From an uncultured Selenomonadales bacterium (GTDB lineage: Bacteria; Bacillota_C; Negativicutes; Selenomonadales; Selenomonadaceae): a stretch of DNA of 6,038 bases. The notes below the pieces were generated by a model. The model made no database searches. It was not told where the DNA came from and saw only the letters and a program-made list of their open reading frames with translations. Numbering within the stretch: position 1 is the first letter of the stretch; each line of letters opens with the position of its first letter. The position numbers were made by a program, and so were the translations under genes. Shown in pieces: positions 1-6,038 of this stretch. The DNA lies in NCBI GenBank assembly GCA_937916025.1, contig CALGGX010000250.1, forward strand, positions 1 to 6,038, in the 5' to 3' direction.

Positions 1-260
1 CGTCGTTGCAAACCAAATCACCGAACTCGCACGAGCCCGACACTTTCAGACTTTCGAGCTCGCCGTCCGACACGCTTCCCATTCCCGCGATCGTCCGACG
101 GTGCCCGTCCTTGTCAATGTAAGTCGCTTCGCCTGCAAGCTTCAATTCAGAACCCCCTCTTTTTGCTGTCGCACGGTCCGAATCGCCAGCACCGAACAAT
201 GCAATCGTCGCAAGCGCCGCTGCCGCAATCAAAATGCCTCGGACTAACCAAAAATTTCAT
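1..260 (-). CDS. Frameshifted, partial secreted protein with a Cys-containing beta-helix-like repeat
   Basis: The ATG at 260-258 has an AAAGGAGG ribosome binding site (265-272), but its own frame stops after 37 codons at 147. The frame one base over is open from 256 to the window edge and reads as a real secreted protein. It starts with a hydrophobic stretch (WLVRGILIAAAALATIALFG), then a polar segment, then KVSGSCEFGDLVCND at the edge. Dropping one T from the T5 run (250-254) joins the start codon to this frame and gives a classic signal peptide beginning MKFWLVRG. There is no lipobox Cys. The 'LKVSGSC-x-F-x-x-L-x-C' wording resembles the repeating unit of bactofilin-like, polymer-forming beta-helix proteins, but only one unit is visible, so this family call is tentative. 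The gene would be cotranscribed with the radical SAM gene upstream. The frame break may be an assembly error, a real mutation or programmed slippage. Confidence 0.5.
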
Positions 261-1571
261 ATCGCCTCCTTTCAATTGCTCATAATAATACTCGAGCACG
301 CGCTCCAAATTATATTTGACGGTGCCGCAAATCGGTTGACCGTCCTCGGAATTTCGTCTTGCGTCCGAGCAACCGCCCATGCACAGCGGCAGTAACTTGC
401 ACTCTCGACACTTCTTGTGACGGATCGGATTCCACTCGATCCACGACAAATAATTGTCTCGCAACGGCACTTGATCGAAGTCGCCGACATTGCCGCAACT
501 TTTTTTCGGATTGCCGACGTGATTCCAACATTTGAACAGCTGCCCGTGATTATCGACGACGAACGAATTGACGTAGTCGACACAACAATAATTCGCGCGC
601 GTCGTCGGATAAACCGACATCTTATTTATCGAAAAACCTTTCGCCTCGACCTTGGCGTAGAGCGGAATCATCATGTCGGCGTACTGAGCATTATTGTAGC
701 AGTCACTCTCGATCGAGCGGCAAATGTCGGTAAAAGTCGAGACCTGCCCGAAATCGATCTTCGCATTTTGATATCGATCGAGCCACGCCTTGAGAGTGTC
801 GAGCAGTTCGTCGACGCGATCGATATTTTCTTTGTCGATGTTGATGCGGACGATCACGTCGAAGTCGTTGTTGAGCAGGACGTTCACTCGATCGAGCAGA
901 TGATCGAAGGTGCTCTCTCCGTCGATGTGCCGACGCCGCTTATCATGAATTTCCTTGGGACCGTCGATGGTTATCTGCGCGCCGTTGATTTTATAGTGCT
1001 TGAAATTCTCGATGTCGGCATCGTCCATGAGACTGGCGTTGGTGATGATGAAGGCGTCGTACTCGACGTTGTGTTGCCGACAGAGCTCGAGGAATTTCTC
1101 CGAGAGATTGTTGATGATATCCTTGGTGATGAGAGGTTCGCCTCCGTACCACGTGACGGAAAAATTCCGCGCGGAGTGCAGACGATTTTCGACGAATTTG
1201 ATCAGTGCCGACTGAACTTCGTCACTCATGACGCCCTTCGGATGGTGCTCAAAACAATATTTGCATCGGAAATTGCAATCGAGAGTCGGAGCGATCGTCA
1301 GACCGAAGCGGGTCGTGTCGTACTTGGCGAGATTTCGATAAAACTCGAGCCGCGCCGGTTCGTCAACGTCGTCGTCGATGATGCAGCCCGAAGCCTTCAT
1401 GTCGCTGATCAATTGCGGATCGTATCGATTTTCGTCATAGCGATCGTTTTTGATGTCCTCGAGCACGCGCAAAAAACTTTCGTCGACGACCGCCAACGCG
1501 CAAGTGATCCCATTGAAGAACACCTTTGCCTGCTCACGCCGATTTAAAAAATTATACTTCGACAGTTTCAT
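147..1571 (-). CDS. Radical SAM/SPASM domain protein, probable peptide or protein maturase
   Basis: 474 residues from the ATG at 1571. The radical SAM core has the CX3CX2C cluster motif (C99, C103, C106, in DCNFRCKYCFEHH), GGEP at 143-146 for SAM binding, and TIDGP at 201-205. A C-terminal SPASM domain supplies ligands for auxiliary iron-sulfur clusters: C348, C359, then CX2CX5CX3C at C388/C391/C397/C401, and C415. The N-terminal 85 residues precede the core, as in many RiPP and protein maturases. Family members make thioether, C-C or formylglycine-type modifications through a 5'-deoxyadenosyl radical in the cytoplasm. The substrate is not shown by the sequence, but the adjacent secreted Cys protein is a candidate. 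The upstream in-frame ATG at 1634 is rejected because it lies inside the promoter; the chosen start has AGAGG five bases upstream. After about residue 435 the frame runs over the next gene's ribosome binding site and start, so the Cys-rich tail is probably not native. Function beyond the superfamily is unknown. Confidence 0.85.
   Translation of the reverse strand: MKLSKYNFLNRREQAKVFFNGITCALAVVDESFLRVLEDIKNDRYDENRYDPQLISDMKASGCIIDDDVDEPARLEFYRNLAKYDTTRFGLTIAPTLDCNFRCKYCFEHHPKGVMSDEVQSALIKFVENRLHSARNFSVTWYGGEPLITKDIINNLSEKFLELCRQHNVEYDAFIITNASLMDDADIENFKHYKINGAQITIDGPKEIHDKRRRHIDGESTFDHLLDRVNVLLNNDFDVIVRINIDKENIDRVDELLDTLKAWLDRYQNAKIDFGQVSTFTDICRSIESDCYNNAQYADMMIPLYAKVEAKGFSINKMSVYPTTRANYCCVDYVNSFVVDNHGQLFKCWNHVGNPKKSCGNVGDFDQVPLRDNYLSWIEWNPIRHKKCRECKLLPLCMGGCSDARRNSEDGQPICGTVKYNLERVLEYYYEQLKGGDMKFLVSPRHFDCGSGACDDCIVRCWRFGPCDSKKRGF
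265..272 (-). promoter_or_regulatory. Ribosome binding site inside the 3' end of the radical SAM frame
   Basis: The minus strand reads AAAGGAGG, then CGAT, then ATG at 260. This strong site lies within the open radical SAM frame. It indicates that a separate gene was meant to start at 260, and that the last roughly 40 residues of the radical SAM frame may not be its original C-terminus. Confidence 0.6.
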
Positions 1572-1576
1572 TGTTT

Positions 1577-1581
1577 CCTCT
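1577..1581 (-). promoter_or_regulatory. Ribosome binding site that fixes the radical SAM start
   Basis: AGAGG on the minus strand, five bases (AAACA) before the ATG at 1571. It decides for this start over the in-frame ATG at 1634, which has no such site and lies upstream of the predicted transcription start. Confidence 0.65.
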
Positions 1582-1610
1582 GGTGGTGAAAAAAAAAACG
1601 ACCTGATGAA

Positions 1611-1639
1611 AGTATAATCGAACGGGCAACGCATGTCAA
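1611..1639 (-). promoter_or_regulatory. Sigma-70 type promoter of the radical SAM unit
   Basis: On the minus strand, TTGACA (1639-1634), a spacer of exactly 17 bases, and TATACT (1616-1611). The predicted transcription start is near 1604, giving a leader of about 33 bases with a run of ten T (1598-1589) close to its 5' end. It is the best-matching promoter in the window and starts right beside the pfp remnant. Confidence 0.8.
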
Positions 1640-1645
1640 GTACTC

Positions 1646-1731
1646 GGAGGCAAATAATATTTTATGGGTGCGGCGGCGATCCCGCCCTCGGCATCAATGC
1701 AGTCACCGGCGGCGTCACCGCCGAAGCGTAT
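1646..1731 (+). pseudogene. Remnant of the 5' end of a second phosphofructokinase gene
   Basis: From 1669 to 1731 the plus strand encodes CGGDPALGINAVTGGVTAEAY. This matches residues 12-32 of the intact pfp in this window at 17 of 21 residues and 51 of 63 bases. Seven of the eleven changed codons are synonymous, so this is a diverged paralog and not a recent copy. It contains the N-terminal glycine-rich nucleotide/PPi loop only. A GGAGG (1646-1650) lies upstream, but no in-frame ATG follows, and the first roughly eight codons of pfp have no counterpart. The conserved PAPG has become PALG. At about 1731 the similarity ends abruptly and antisense purB sequence begins. The open frame that continues to 1908 is therefore a chimera, not a gene. 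Confidence 0.75.
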
Positions 1732-2299
1732 CTTTCGCTGACGAGCTCCTCGACCTTCGGATCGATATTCGAGTACGTGCCGCCCGCGCCCGACAATTTC
1801 CCGACGGAGATGATTTCCTTCGCGCGCTCCGGAGCAGGAGTTTCAGCCCGAACGTCATCGGCTCGGCGTGAATGCCATGCGTCCGCCCCACGCACGGCGT
1901 TTTTTTGAACTCGACCGCGCGGCGTCTCAACACTTCCCGCAATTCCTTCAGCAGACCGAGCAACACATCCGAAGCCTGTTTCAGCATCAGACAAATCGCC
2001 GTGTCTTTCACGTCGCTCGATGTCAAGCCCTTGTGAATGTACTTCGACGACTCGCCGACATTTTCCGCCACGTTCGTCAAAAACGCGATGATGTCATGAT
2101 TCGTCTCGCGCTCGATCTCATGAATGCGATTGACATAGAAATCCGCCTTCGCCTTCACGTCTTCGAGTGCTTGCGCCGGAACCTCGCCGAGCTCGACCAT
2201 TGCTTCCAACGCCGCGATCTCGACGCGCAAGATCGTCGCCCATTCATTCCGCTCCGACCACAATTTTCCCATTTCCGCGCTTACATATCTTTCGATCAT
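1732..2299 (-). pseudogene. purB: Truncated and frame-broken adenylosuccinate lyase
   Basis: PurB catalyses two fumarate-releasing steps of purine synthesis (SAICAR to AICAR, adenylosuccinate to AMP). Residues 1-154 from the ATG at 2299 are a well-preserved N-terminus. They include the start MIERYVSAEMGKLWSE, GLTSSDVKDTA (91-101) and the catalytic-region motif GRTHGIHAEP (138-147). After GLKL the frame is lost at about 1838-1829, then PurB resumes one frame over with ERAKEIISVGKLSG and GTYSNIDPKVEELV (1829 down to about 1740). About 13 residues between the two blocks are missing relative to the family. PurB is then cut at about 1732 against the phosphofructokinase remnant. The rest of a protein of 430-480 residues is absent, including the SS-x-MPHKxNP signature loop. 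The start (GAAGGAG at 2309-2315) and the promoter still look functional. No active enzyme can result; another purB copy or an assembly chimera must be considered. Confidence 0.88.
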
Positions 2300-2322
2300 T
2301 TACATCAACTCCTTCAATCTTA

Positions 2323-2350
2323 ATTGTATCACGTTGCCGAACCTTGGCAA
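2323..2350 (-). promoter_or_regulatory. Promoter of the truncated purB
   Basis: On the minus strand, TTGCCA (2350-2345), a 16-base spacer, and TACAAT (2328-2323). The predicted start is near 2316, just before the GAAGGAG ribosome binding site. The spacer contains GTTCGG on this strand (CCGAAC on plus, 2337-2342), the core of the Gram-positive PurBox, within a TTGCC/GGCAA dyad (2334-2350). Confidence 0.5.
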
Positions 2351-2361
2351 TAAGAAATTTC

Positions 2362-2390
2362 TCGACGCAATTCGTTTCGCATGATATAAT
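2362..2390 (+). promoter_or_regulatory. Extended -10 promoter of pfp-rplI
   Basis: TATAAT at 2385-2390 is preceded by TGA (2382-2384), giving an extended -10. The -35 is a weaker TCGACG (2362-2367) at a 17-base spacing. The predicted start is near 2397, followed by an AT-rich leader and AAAGGAG (2408-2414) nine bases before the pfp ATG. It is divergent from the purB promoter. Confidence 0.65.
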
Positions 2391-2423
2391 TACTTTTATA
2401 AACCAGTAAAGGAGACTGTTTCA

Positions 2424-3677
<1,254 letters not shown>

Positions 3678-3680
3678 TTG

Positions 3681-4127
3681 ATGAAAGTCATTCTGACTGC
3701 CGATGTCAAAAAAGTCGGCAAGGCAGGAGAGATCGTCGAAGTCGCCGACGGTTACGGGCGGAATTTTCTGCTCGCCCGCAAATTGGCGAAACCGGCGACG
3801 AAAGAAAATGTGAATCAGGCAAAAGCCGACGCGGAGACGAATGCGCGTCGAAAAGCGCGGGCATCTGATGAAGCACGGTTGTTGGCAAGTCAACTCGAGA
3901 AGATCAATTTGATCATTCCGGTGAACGTCGGCAAGGACGGCAAATTGTTCGGCTCGGTGACTTCGGCCGATATCGCGGACGCTTTGAAGGCGATCAACGG
4001 TTTGGAAGTCGACAAGCGCAAAATCAGTTTGGAGCAGGAAGTGACCGGCACGGGAGATTACGTCGCAAACGTCAAGCTCGAGCCCGGCATCGGCGCGAAA
4101 CTCAAATTCTCGATCACACAGAAGTAA
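3681..4127 (+). CDS. rplI: 50S ribosomal protein L9
   Basis: 148 residues, the normal L9 length. L9 binds domain V of 23S rRNA near the L1 stalk and helps frame maintenance. The N-terminal domain MKVILTADVKKVGKAGEIVE is followed by VADGYGRNFLLARKLA, the conserved rRNA-binding signature with the GY-x-RNFL core. A long charged connecting helix follows (residues about 40-75, rich in Ala, Lys, Glu and Arg), and then the C-terminal domain with GKLFGSVTSADIADAL and a final KLKFSI strand. No residue looks abnormal. The TTG at 3678 directly after the pfp stop would add one Met; the ATG at 3681 is preferred. In many Firmicutes rplI sits with dnaB or a DHH-family phosphodiesterase gene; here it follows pfp with no room for its own promoter. 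The transcript ends at the hairpin-T10 terminator at 4213-4251. Confidence 0.95.
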   Translation: MKVILTADVKKVGKAGEIVEVADGYGRNFLLARKLAKPATKENVNQAKADAETNARRKARASDEARLLASQLEKINLIIPVNVGKDGKLFGSVTSADIADALKAINGLEVDKRKISLEQEVTGTGDYVANVKLEPGIGAKLKFSITQK

Positions 4128-4132
4128 AAATC

Positions 4133-4212
4133 AATGCGTAATGCGTAATGCATAATGCGTAATTAAACGACCGTTTTCTTCATTATGAATTACGAATTAC
4201 GAATTACGCATT
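4133..4212. repeat. Imperfect hairpin made of 7-base tandem units
   Basis: The left arm (4134-4161) is four heptamers: ATGCGTA, ATGCGTA, ATGCATA, ATGCGTA. The right arm (4182-4212) read in reverse complement is AATGCGT, AATTCGT, AATTCGT, AATTCAT, in the same 7-base rhythm. Over 31 positions the arms pair at 26. The 17-base centre (4165-4181) is unpaired. The sequence is AT-rich and noncoding and looks unlike the genes on either side. It could be a small mobile palindromic (MITE-like) repeat or a structured 3' end of the rplI transcript. I cannot tell its copy number in the genome. Confidence 0.75.
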
Positions 4213-4251
4213 AAAAAAGGGCGTCGACATAATCGGCGTCCTTTTTTTTTT
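4213..4251 (+). terminator. Rho-independent terminator between rplI and efp
   Basis: The stem is GGGCGTCGA (4219-4227) paired with TCGGCGTCC (4233-4241). It has nine pairs, two of them G-U in the plus-strand RNA, a five-base loop, and is followed by ten T. An A6 run before the stem extends the pairing with the T tract. On the minus strand the two wobble pairs become A-C mismatches and the tail is only T6, so termination of efp from that side should be weaker. Confidence 0.88.
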
Positions 4252-4267
4252 GATCCGAAAAATATTT

Positions 4268-4825
4268 TTATGCGCGCTCGATGTAATTGCCGGTGCGCGT
4301 GTCGATGCGAAGCAAATCGCCTTCGTTGATGAACAGCGGAACTCGGACTTCGTAGCCGGTTTCGAGTTTTGCCGTCTTCGATGCGCCCGTCGCCGTGTTG
4401 CCTTTGACTGCCGGCTCGCATTCGATCACTTTGAGCTCGACGCTGTTGGGCAACGTCACTCCGAGCAATTTGCCGTTGAAACTCTGCACGTTCGCTTCCA
4501 TGTTCTCTTTCAAGAAGTTCAATGCCGAGCCGAGTTGTTCCTTCGTCAAATCGGTTTGCTCATAGGACTCGGTGTCCATGAAAGTGTACATGCCGTCCGA
4601 TTCGTAGAGGAACTGCATCTTGCGGCTCTCGAGACGCGCTTGCGGCATCTTCTCGTTCGGATTGAATGTCCGCTCGATCACCGCTCCCGTCTCGACATTT
4701 TTAATTTTTGTGCGGACGAATGCCGCGCCTTTGCCCGGTTTGACGTGCTGAAAATCGACAATCTGCCACGCCGCGCCGTCTATTTCAATCGTCAAGCCCG
4801 TGCGAAAATCCGTACTGCTTATCAT
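4268..4825 (-). CDS. efp: Translation elongation factor P
   Basis: 185 residues from the ATG at 4825, the standard EF-P length. EF-P enters the ribosome E-site and promotes peptide bonds at polyproline stretches. The N-terminal KOW-like domain starts [17 protein letters not shown] and carries the tip loop [15 protein letters not shown]32 is the residue that is modified in other bacteria (beta-lysyl-lysine in E. coli, 5-aminopentanol in Bacillus). Which modification is used here cannot be seen, and no modification gene is in the window. Two OB domains follow, the last with the EF-P signature region [19 protein letters not shown] and [15 protein letters not shown], ending YIERA. An in-frame ATG at 4846 would add seven residues, but it lies at the predicted transcription start and has no ribosome binding site. 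The chosen ATG has GGAGG (4833-4837) seven bases upstream. The gene is convergent with rplI and divergent from metH. Confidence 0.96.
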   Translation of the reverse strand: MISSTDFRTGLTIEIDGAAWQIVDFQHVKPGKGAAFVRTKIKNVETGAVIERTFNPNEKMPQARLESRKMQFLYESDGMYTFMDTESYEQTDLTKEQLGSALNFLKENMEANVQSFNGKLLGVTLPNSVELKVIECEPAVKGNTATGASKTAKLETGYEVRVPLFINEGDLLRIDTRTGNYIERA

Positions 4826-4851
4826 CAAAATCCCTCCTATTGACAAAAAAC

Positions 4852-4880
4852 ATTATAATATTCGTGTGCACTTAAGTCAA
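4852..4880 (-). promoter_or_regulatory. Sigma-70 type promoter of efp
   Basis: On the minus strand, TTGACT (4880-4875), a spacer of exactly 17 bases, and a perfect TATAAT (4857-4852). The predicted start is near 4845, with a leader of about 20 bases. The -35 overlaps an 8-base palindrome ACTTAAGT (4870-4877). Confidence 0.8.
4854..4859 (+). promoter_or_regulatory. Possible -10 element for metH
   Basis: A perfect TATAAT on the plus strand, offset by two bases from the efp -10 on the other strand because ATTATAAT reads TATAAT both ways. There is no recognisable -35 at 16-18 bases (TCCCTC region), and the TTGACA at 4840-4845 is only eight bases away, too close to pair with it. It may be only the mirror of the efp promoter. 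No riboswitch fits in the 37 bases between it and the metH ATG. Confidence 0.3.
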
Positions 4881-4896
4881 CAGGGAGGTTTTTTTC

Positions 4897-6038
4897 ATGT
4901 TTCATTTCTTCGACGGCGCAATGGGAACTTTATTGCAGGCGGCGGGTTTGCCTGCCGGTGCCGCGCCCGAATTATTCAATCTCGAGCATCCCGAGGTCGT
5001 CGAAAACATTCATCGACGATACATCGACGCCGGCTCGAACATCATCACCACAAATACTTTCGGAGCCTCGCCGCTCAAATTGAAACACTTTGCGCTCGAA
5101 ACGAAACTCGGCGAGATCAACCGCGCGGCAGTAGAGATCGCTCGTCGTGCCGTCGACGGTCGTGCAGTGAAAATCGCCGGAGATATCGGTCCGTCCGGGC
5201 GTTTCGTCGAGCCGATCGGCGATCTTTCATTCCGAGACGCGTATGACAATTTCTTCGATCAAGCGCGCGCACTCGCGTCTGCCGAGCCCGACTTTTTTAT
5301 TCTCGAAACGTTCATCGATCTGCAGGAACTCCGCGCGGCGATCCTCGCATGCAAAGTCGCCGCTCCCGACGTTCCGATCATTGCGCAAATGTCGTTCCAA
5401 GCCGACGGCAGAACCGTCACCGGCACGCCGCCCGAAGTCGCCGCGATCACTTTGCAAAAACTCGGCGCGTCGATTGTCGGAGTGAATTGCTCGCTCGGAC
5501 CGGAAGATTTGATCGGCGTAGTCGAGAAGATGCGTAAGCATTGCACCTGTCCGATCAGCTGTCAACCGAACGCCGGGCTGCCGACTCTCGTTGACGGCAA
5601 AACTACATTTCCGCTCGATGCAAATGCATTCGCCGCATTCGCTCCGAAATTAATCCGCGCGGGAGCGTCGTATCTCGGCGGTTGTTGCGGCACTTCGCCC
5701 GATCACATCAGACAATCGGTCAAAGCCGCCGAAGGGATCGCGCCGCCTTCAATCGAAAAAACATTGCCGCTGACATTAACGTCCCGCATCGGTTTCGTTT
5801 CAATCGACAGAGTGCCGATCATGATTGGCGAGAGAATAAATCCGACCGGAAGAAAAAAATTGAGAGAGGAAATACAGCGCGGCTCATTGCTGACCGTAAA
5901 GAAAGACGCGGTCGGGCAGGTCAAGGCGGGCGCTTCGGTGCTCGATGTGAACATGGGAGTGCCCGTCGACGATCCCGTTGAGCTCATGCGTAGTGCCGTT
6001 TCGAGTTTGTCTCAATTGGTCGACGTGCCGTTGGCGAT
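4897..6038 (+). CDS. metH: Cobalamin-dependent methionine synthase, N-terminal part (runs off the window)
   Basis: 380 complete codons are present without a stop. MetH transfers the methyl group of methyltetrahydrofolate through cobalamin to homocysteine in the cytoplasm. Residues 1 to about 285 form the homocysteine-binding barrel: FFDGAMGTLLQ at the start, NTFGAS near residue 53, and zinc/thiolate ligands C198 (VNCSLGP), C263 and C264 (GGCCGTSPDH). These are spaced as in Thermotoga MetH. The pterin (methyltetrahydrofolate) domain begins at about 309 with MIGERINPTGRKKL and includes DVNMG (350-354). The cobalamin domain must lie beyond the edge. Many anaerobic Firmicutes have an approximately 800-residue form without the SAM-dependent reactivation domain; that cannot be judged here. 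The start has GGGAGG (4883-4888) eight bases upstream, separated by a T7 run. It is divergent from efp. Confidence 0.93.
   Translation, partial: MFHFFDGAMGTLLQAAGLPAGAAPELFNLEHPEVVENIHRRYIDAGSNIITTNTFGASPLKLKHFALETKLGEINRAAVEIARRAVDGRAVKIAGDIGPSGRFVEPIGDLSFRDAYDNFFDQARALASAEPDFFILETFIDLQELRAAILACKVAAPDVPIIAQMSFQADGRTVTGTPPEVAAITLQKLGASIVGVNCSLGPEDLIGVVEKMRKHCTCPISCQPNAGLPTLVDGKTTFPLDANAFAAFAPKLIRAGASYLGGCCGTSPDHIRQSVKAAEGIAPPSIEKTLPLTLTSRIGFVSIDRVPIMIGERINPTGRKKLREEIQRGSLLTVKKDAVGQVKAGASVLDVNMGVPVDDPVELMRSAVSSLSQLVDVPLA

Noticed and set aside
417..1547. Open frame of 376 codons on the plus strand
   Set aside because: It lies wholly antisense to the radical SAM gene, has low-complexity Asp/Val/Ile-rich composition and no recognisable motif. 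The GC-biased third positions of the true gene create it.
1572..1634. N-terminal extension of the radical SAM protein by 21 residues
   Set aside because: The extra ATG sits within the promoter and upstream of the predicted transcription start; the extension is Phe- and Pro-rich and unlike the family N-terminus.
1633..1908. Open frame of 91 codons on the plus strand starting with a pfp-like N-terminus
   Set aside because: Only 1669-1731 matches phosphofructokinase. The rest is antisense purB, and its ATG overlaps the radical SAM promoter. It is a remnant, not a gene.
1662..1994. Minus-strand open frame of 110 codons
   Set aside because: Only the stretch from 1829 to about 1740 is PurB; the remainder is out-of-frame purB and reverse pfp remnant. 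It is merged into the purB pseudogene.
4133..4212. CRISPR-like repeat array
   Set aside because: The units are only 7 bases, directly adjoining, with no spacers; a palindromic tandem repeat explains it.
4250..4843. Plus-strand open frame of 197 codons
   Set aside because: It is exactly antisense to efp, which is clearly real, and begins at the terminator.
4840..4845. TTGACA as -35 of a metH promoter
   Set aside because: The nearest TATAAT is eight bases away, and no -10-like hexamer stands at 15-18 bases (TTCGTG, CGTGTG).
4826..4846. Seven-residue N-terminal extension of EF-P
   Set aside because: The ATG at 4846 coincides with the predicted transcription start and lacks a ribosome binding site; EF-P proteins begin at the MISSTDF position.
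5010..5987. Several minus-strand open frames of 79-112 codons
   Set aside because: All lie antisense to metH, whose frame is open and motif-rich throughout; none has a ribosome binding site or a recognisable domain.

Overview
The window looks like a chromosomal segment of an anaerobic, moderate-GC member of the Firmicutes. A Negativicutes (Selenomonas/Veillonella-like) host is my best guess. It rests on the wording of EF-P and L9, the PPi-type phosphofructokinase, the short leaders with strong GGAGG ribosome binding sites, and TTGACA/TATAAT-type promoters. This is inference from family knowledge, not from a search.

Layout. On the minus strand at 1-1571 is a two-gene unit. A radical SAM/SPASM protein (147-1571) has a near-perfect sigma-70 promoter (1611-1639). 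It is followed by the start of a secreted, Cys-containing repeat protein (1-260) whose frame is broken by one base in a T5 run. From about 1646 to 2299 lies a scar. An 80-90 bp remnant of the 5' end of a second phosphofructokinase gene (+) runs head-on into the 5' part of an adenylosuccinate lyase gene, purB (-). Both lack their 3' parts, and purB also carries a small internal deletion and frame change. The simplest reading is one deletion that removed the distal halves of two convergent genes.

From 2300 the region is ordinary and intact. Divergent purB and pfp promoters are followed by a complete PPi-dependent phosphofructokinase gene (pfp, 2424-3677). It is tightly linked to rplI (ribosomal protein L9, 3681-4127), whose ribosome binding site lies inside the end of pfp. 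Between rplI and the convergent efp is an 80 bp imperfect hairpin built of 7-base units, then a hairpin-plus-T10 terminator. The efp gene (elongation factor P, 4268-4825, minus) is divergent from metH (cobalamin-dependent methionine synthase, from 4897 and off the right edge). The two start codons are separated by a 71 bp promoter region.

Functionally the intact genes are housekeeping: glycolysis/gluconeogenesis with PPi, ribosome structure, rescue of polyproline stalling, and methionine/folate one-carbon metabolism. The accessory and most interesting parts are the radical SAM/SPASM gene with its frameshifted secreted neighbour, the purB/pfp scar, and the heptamer hairpin.
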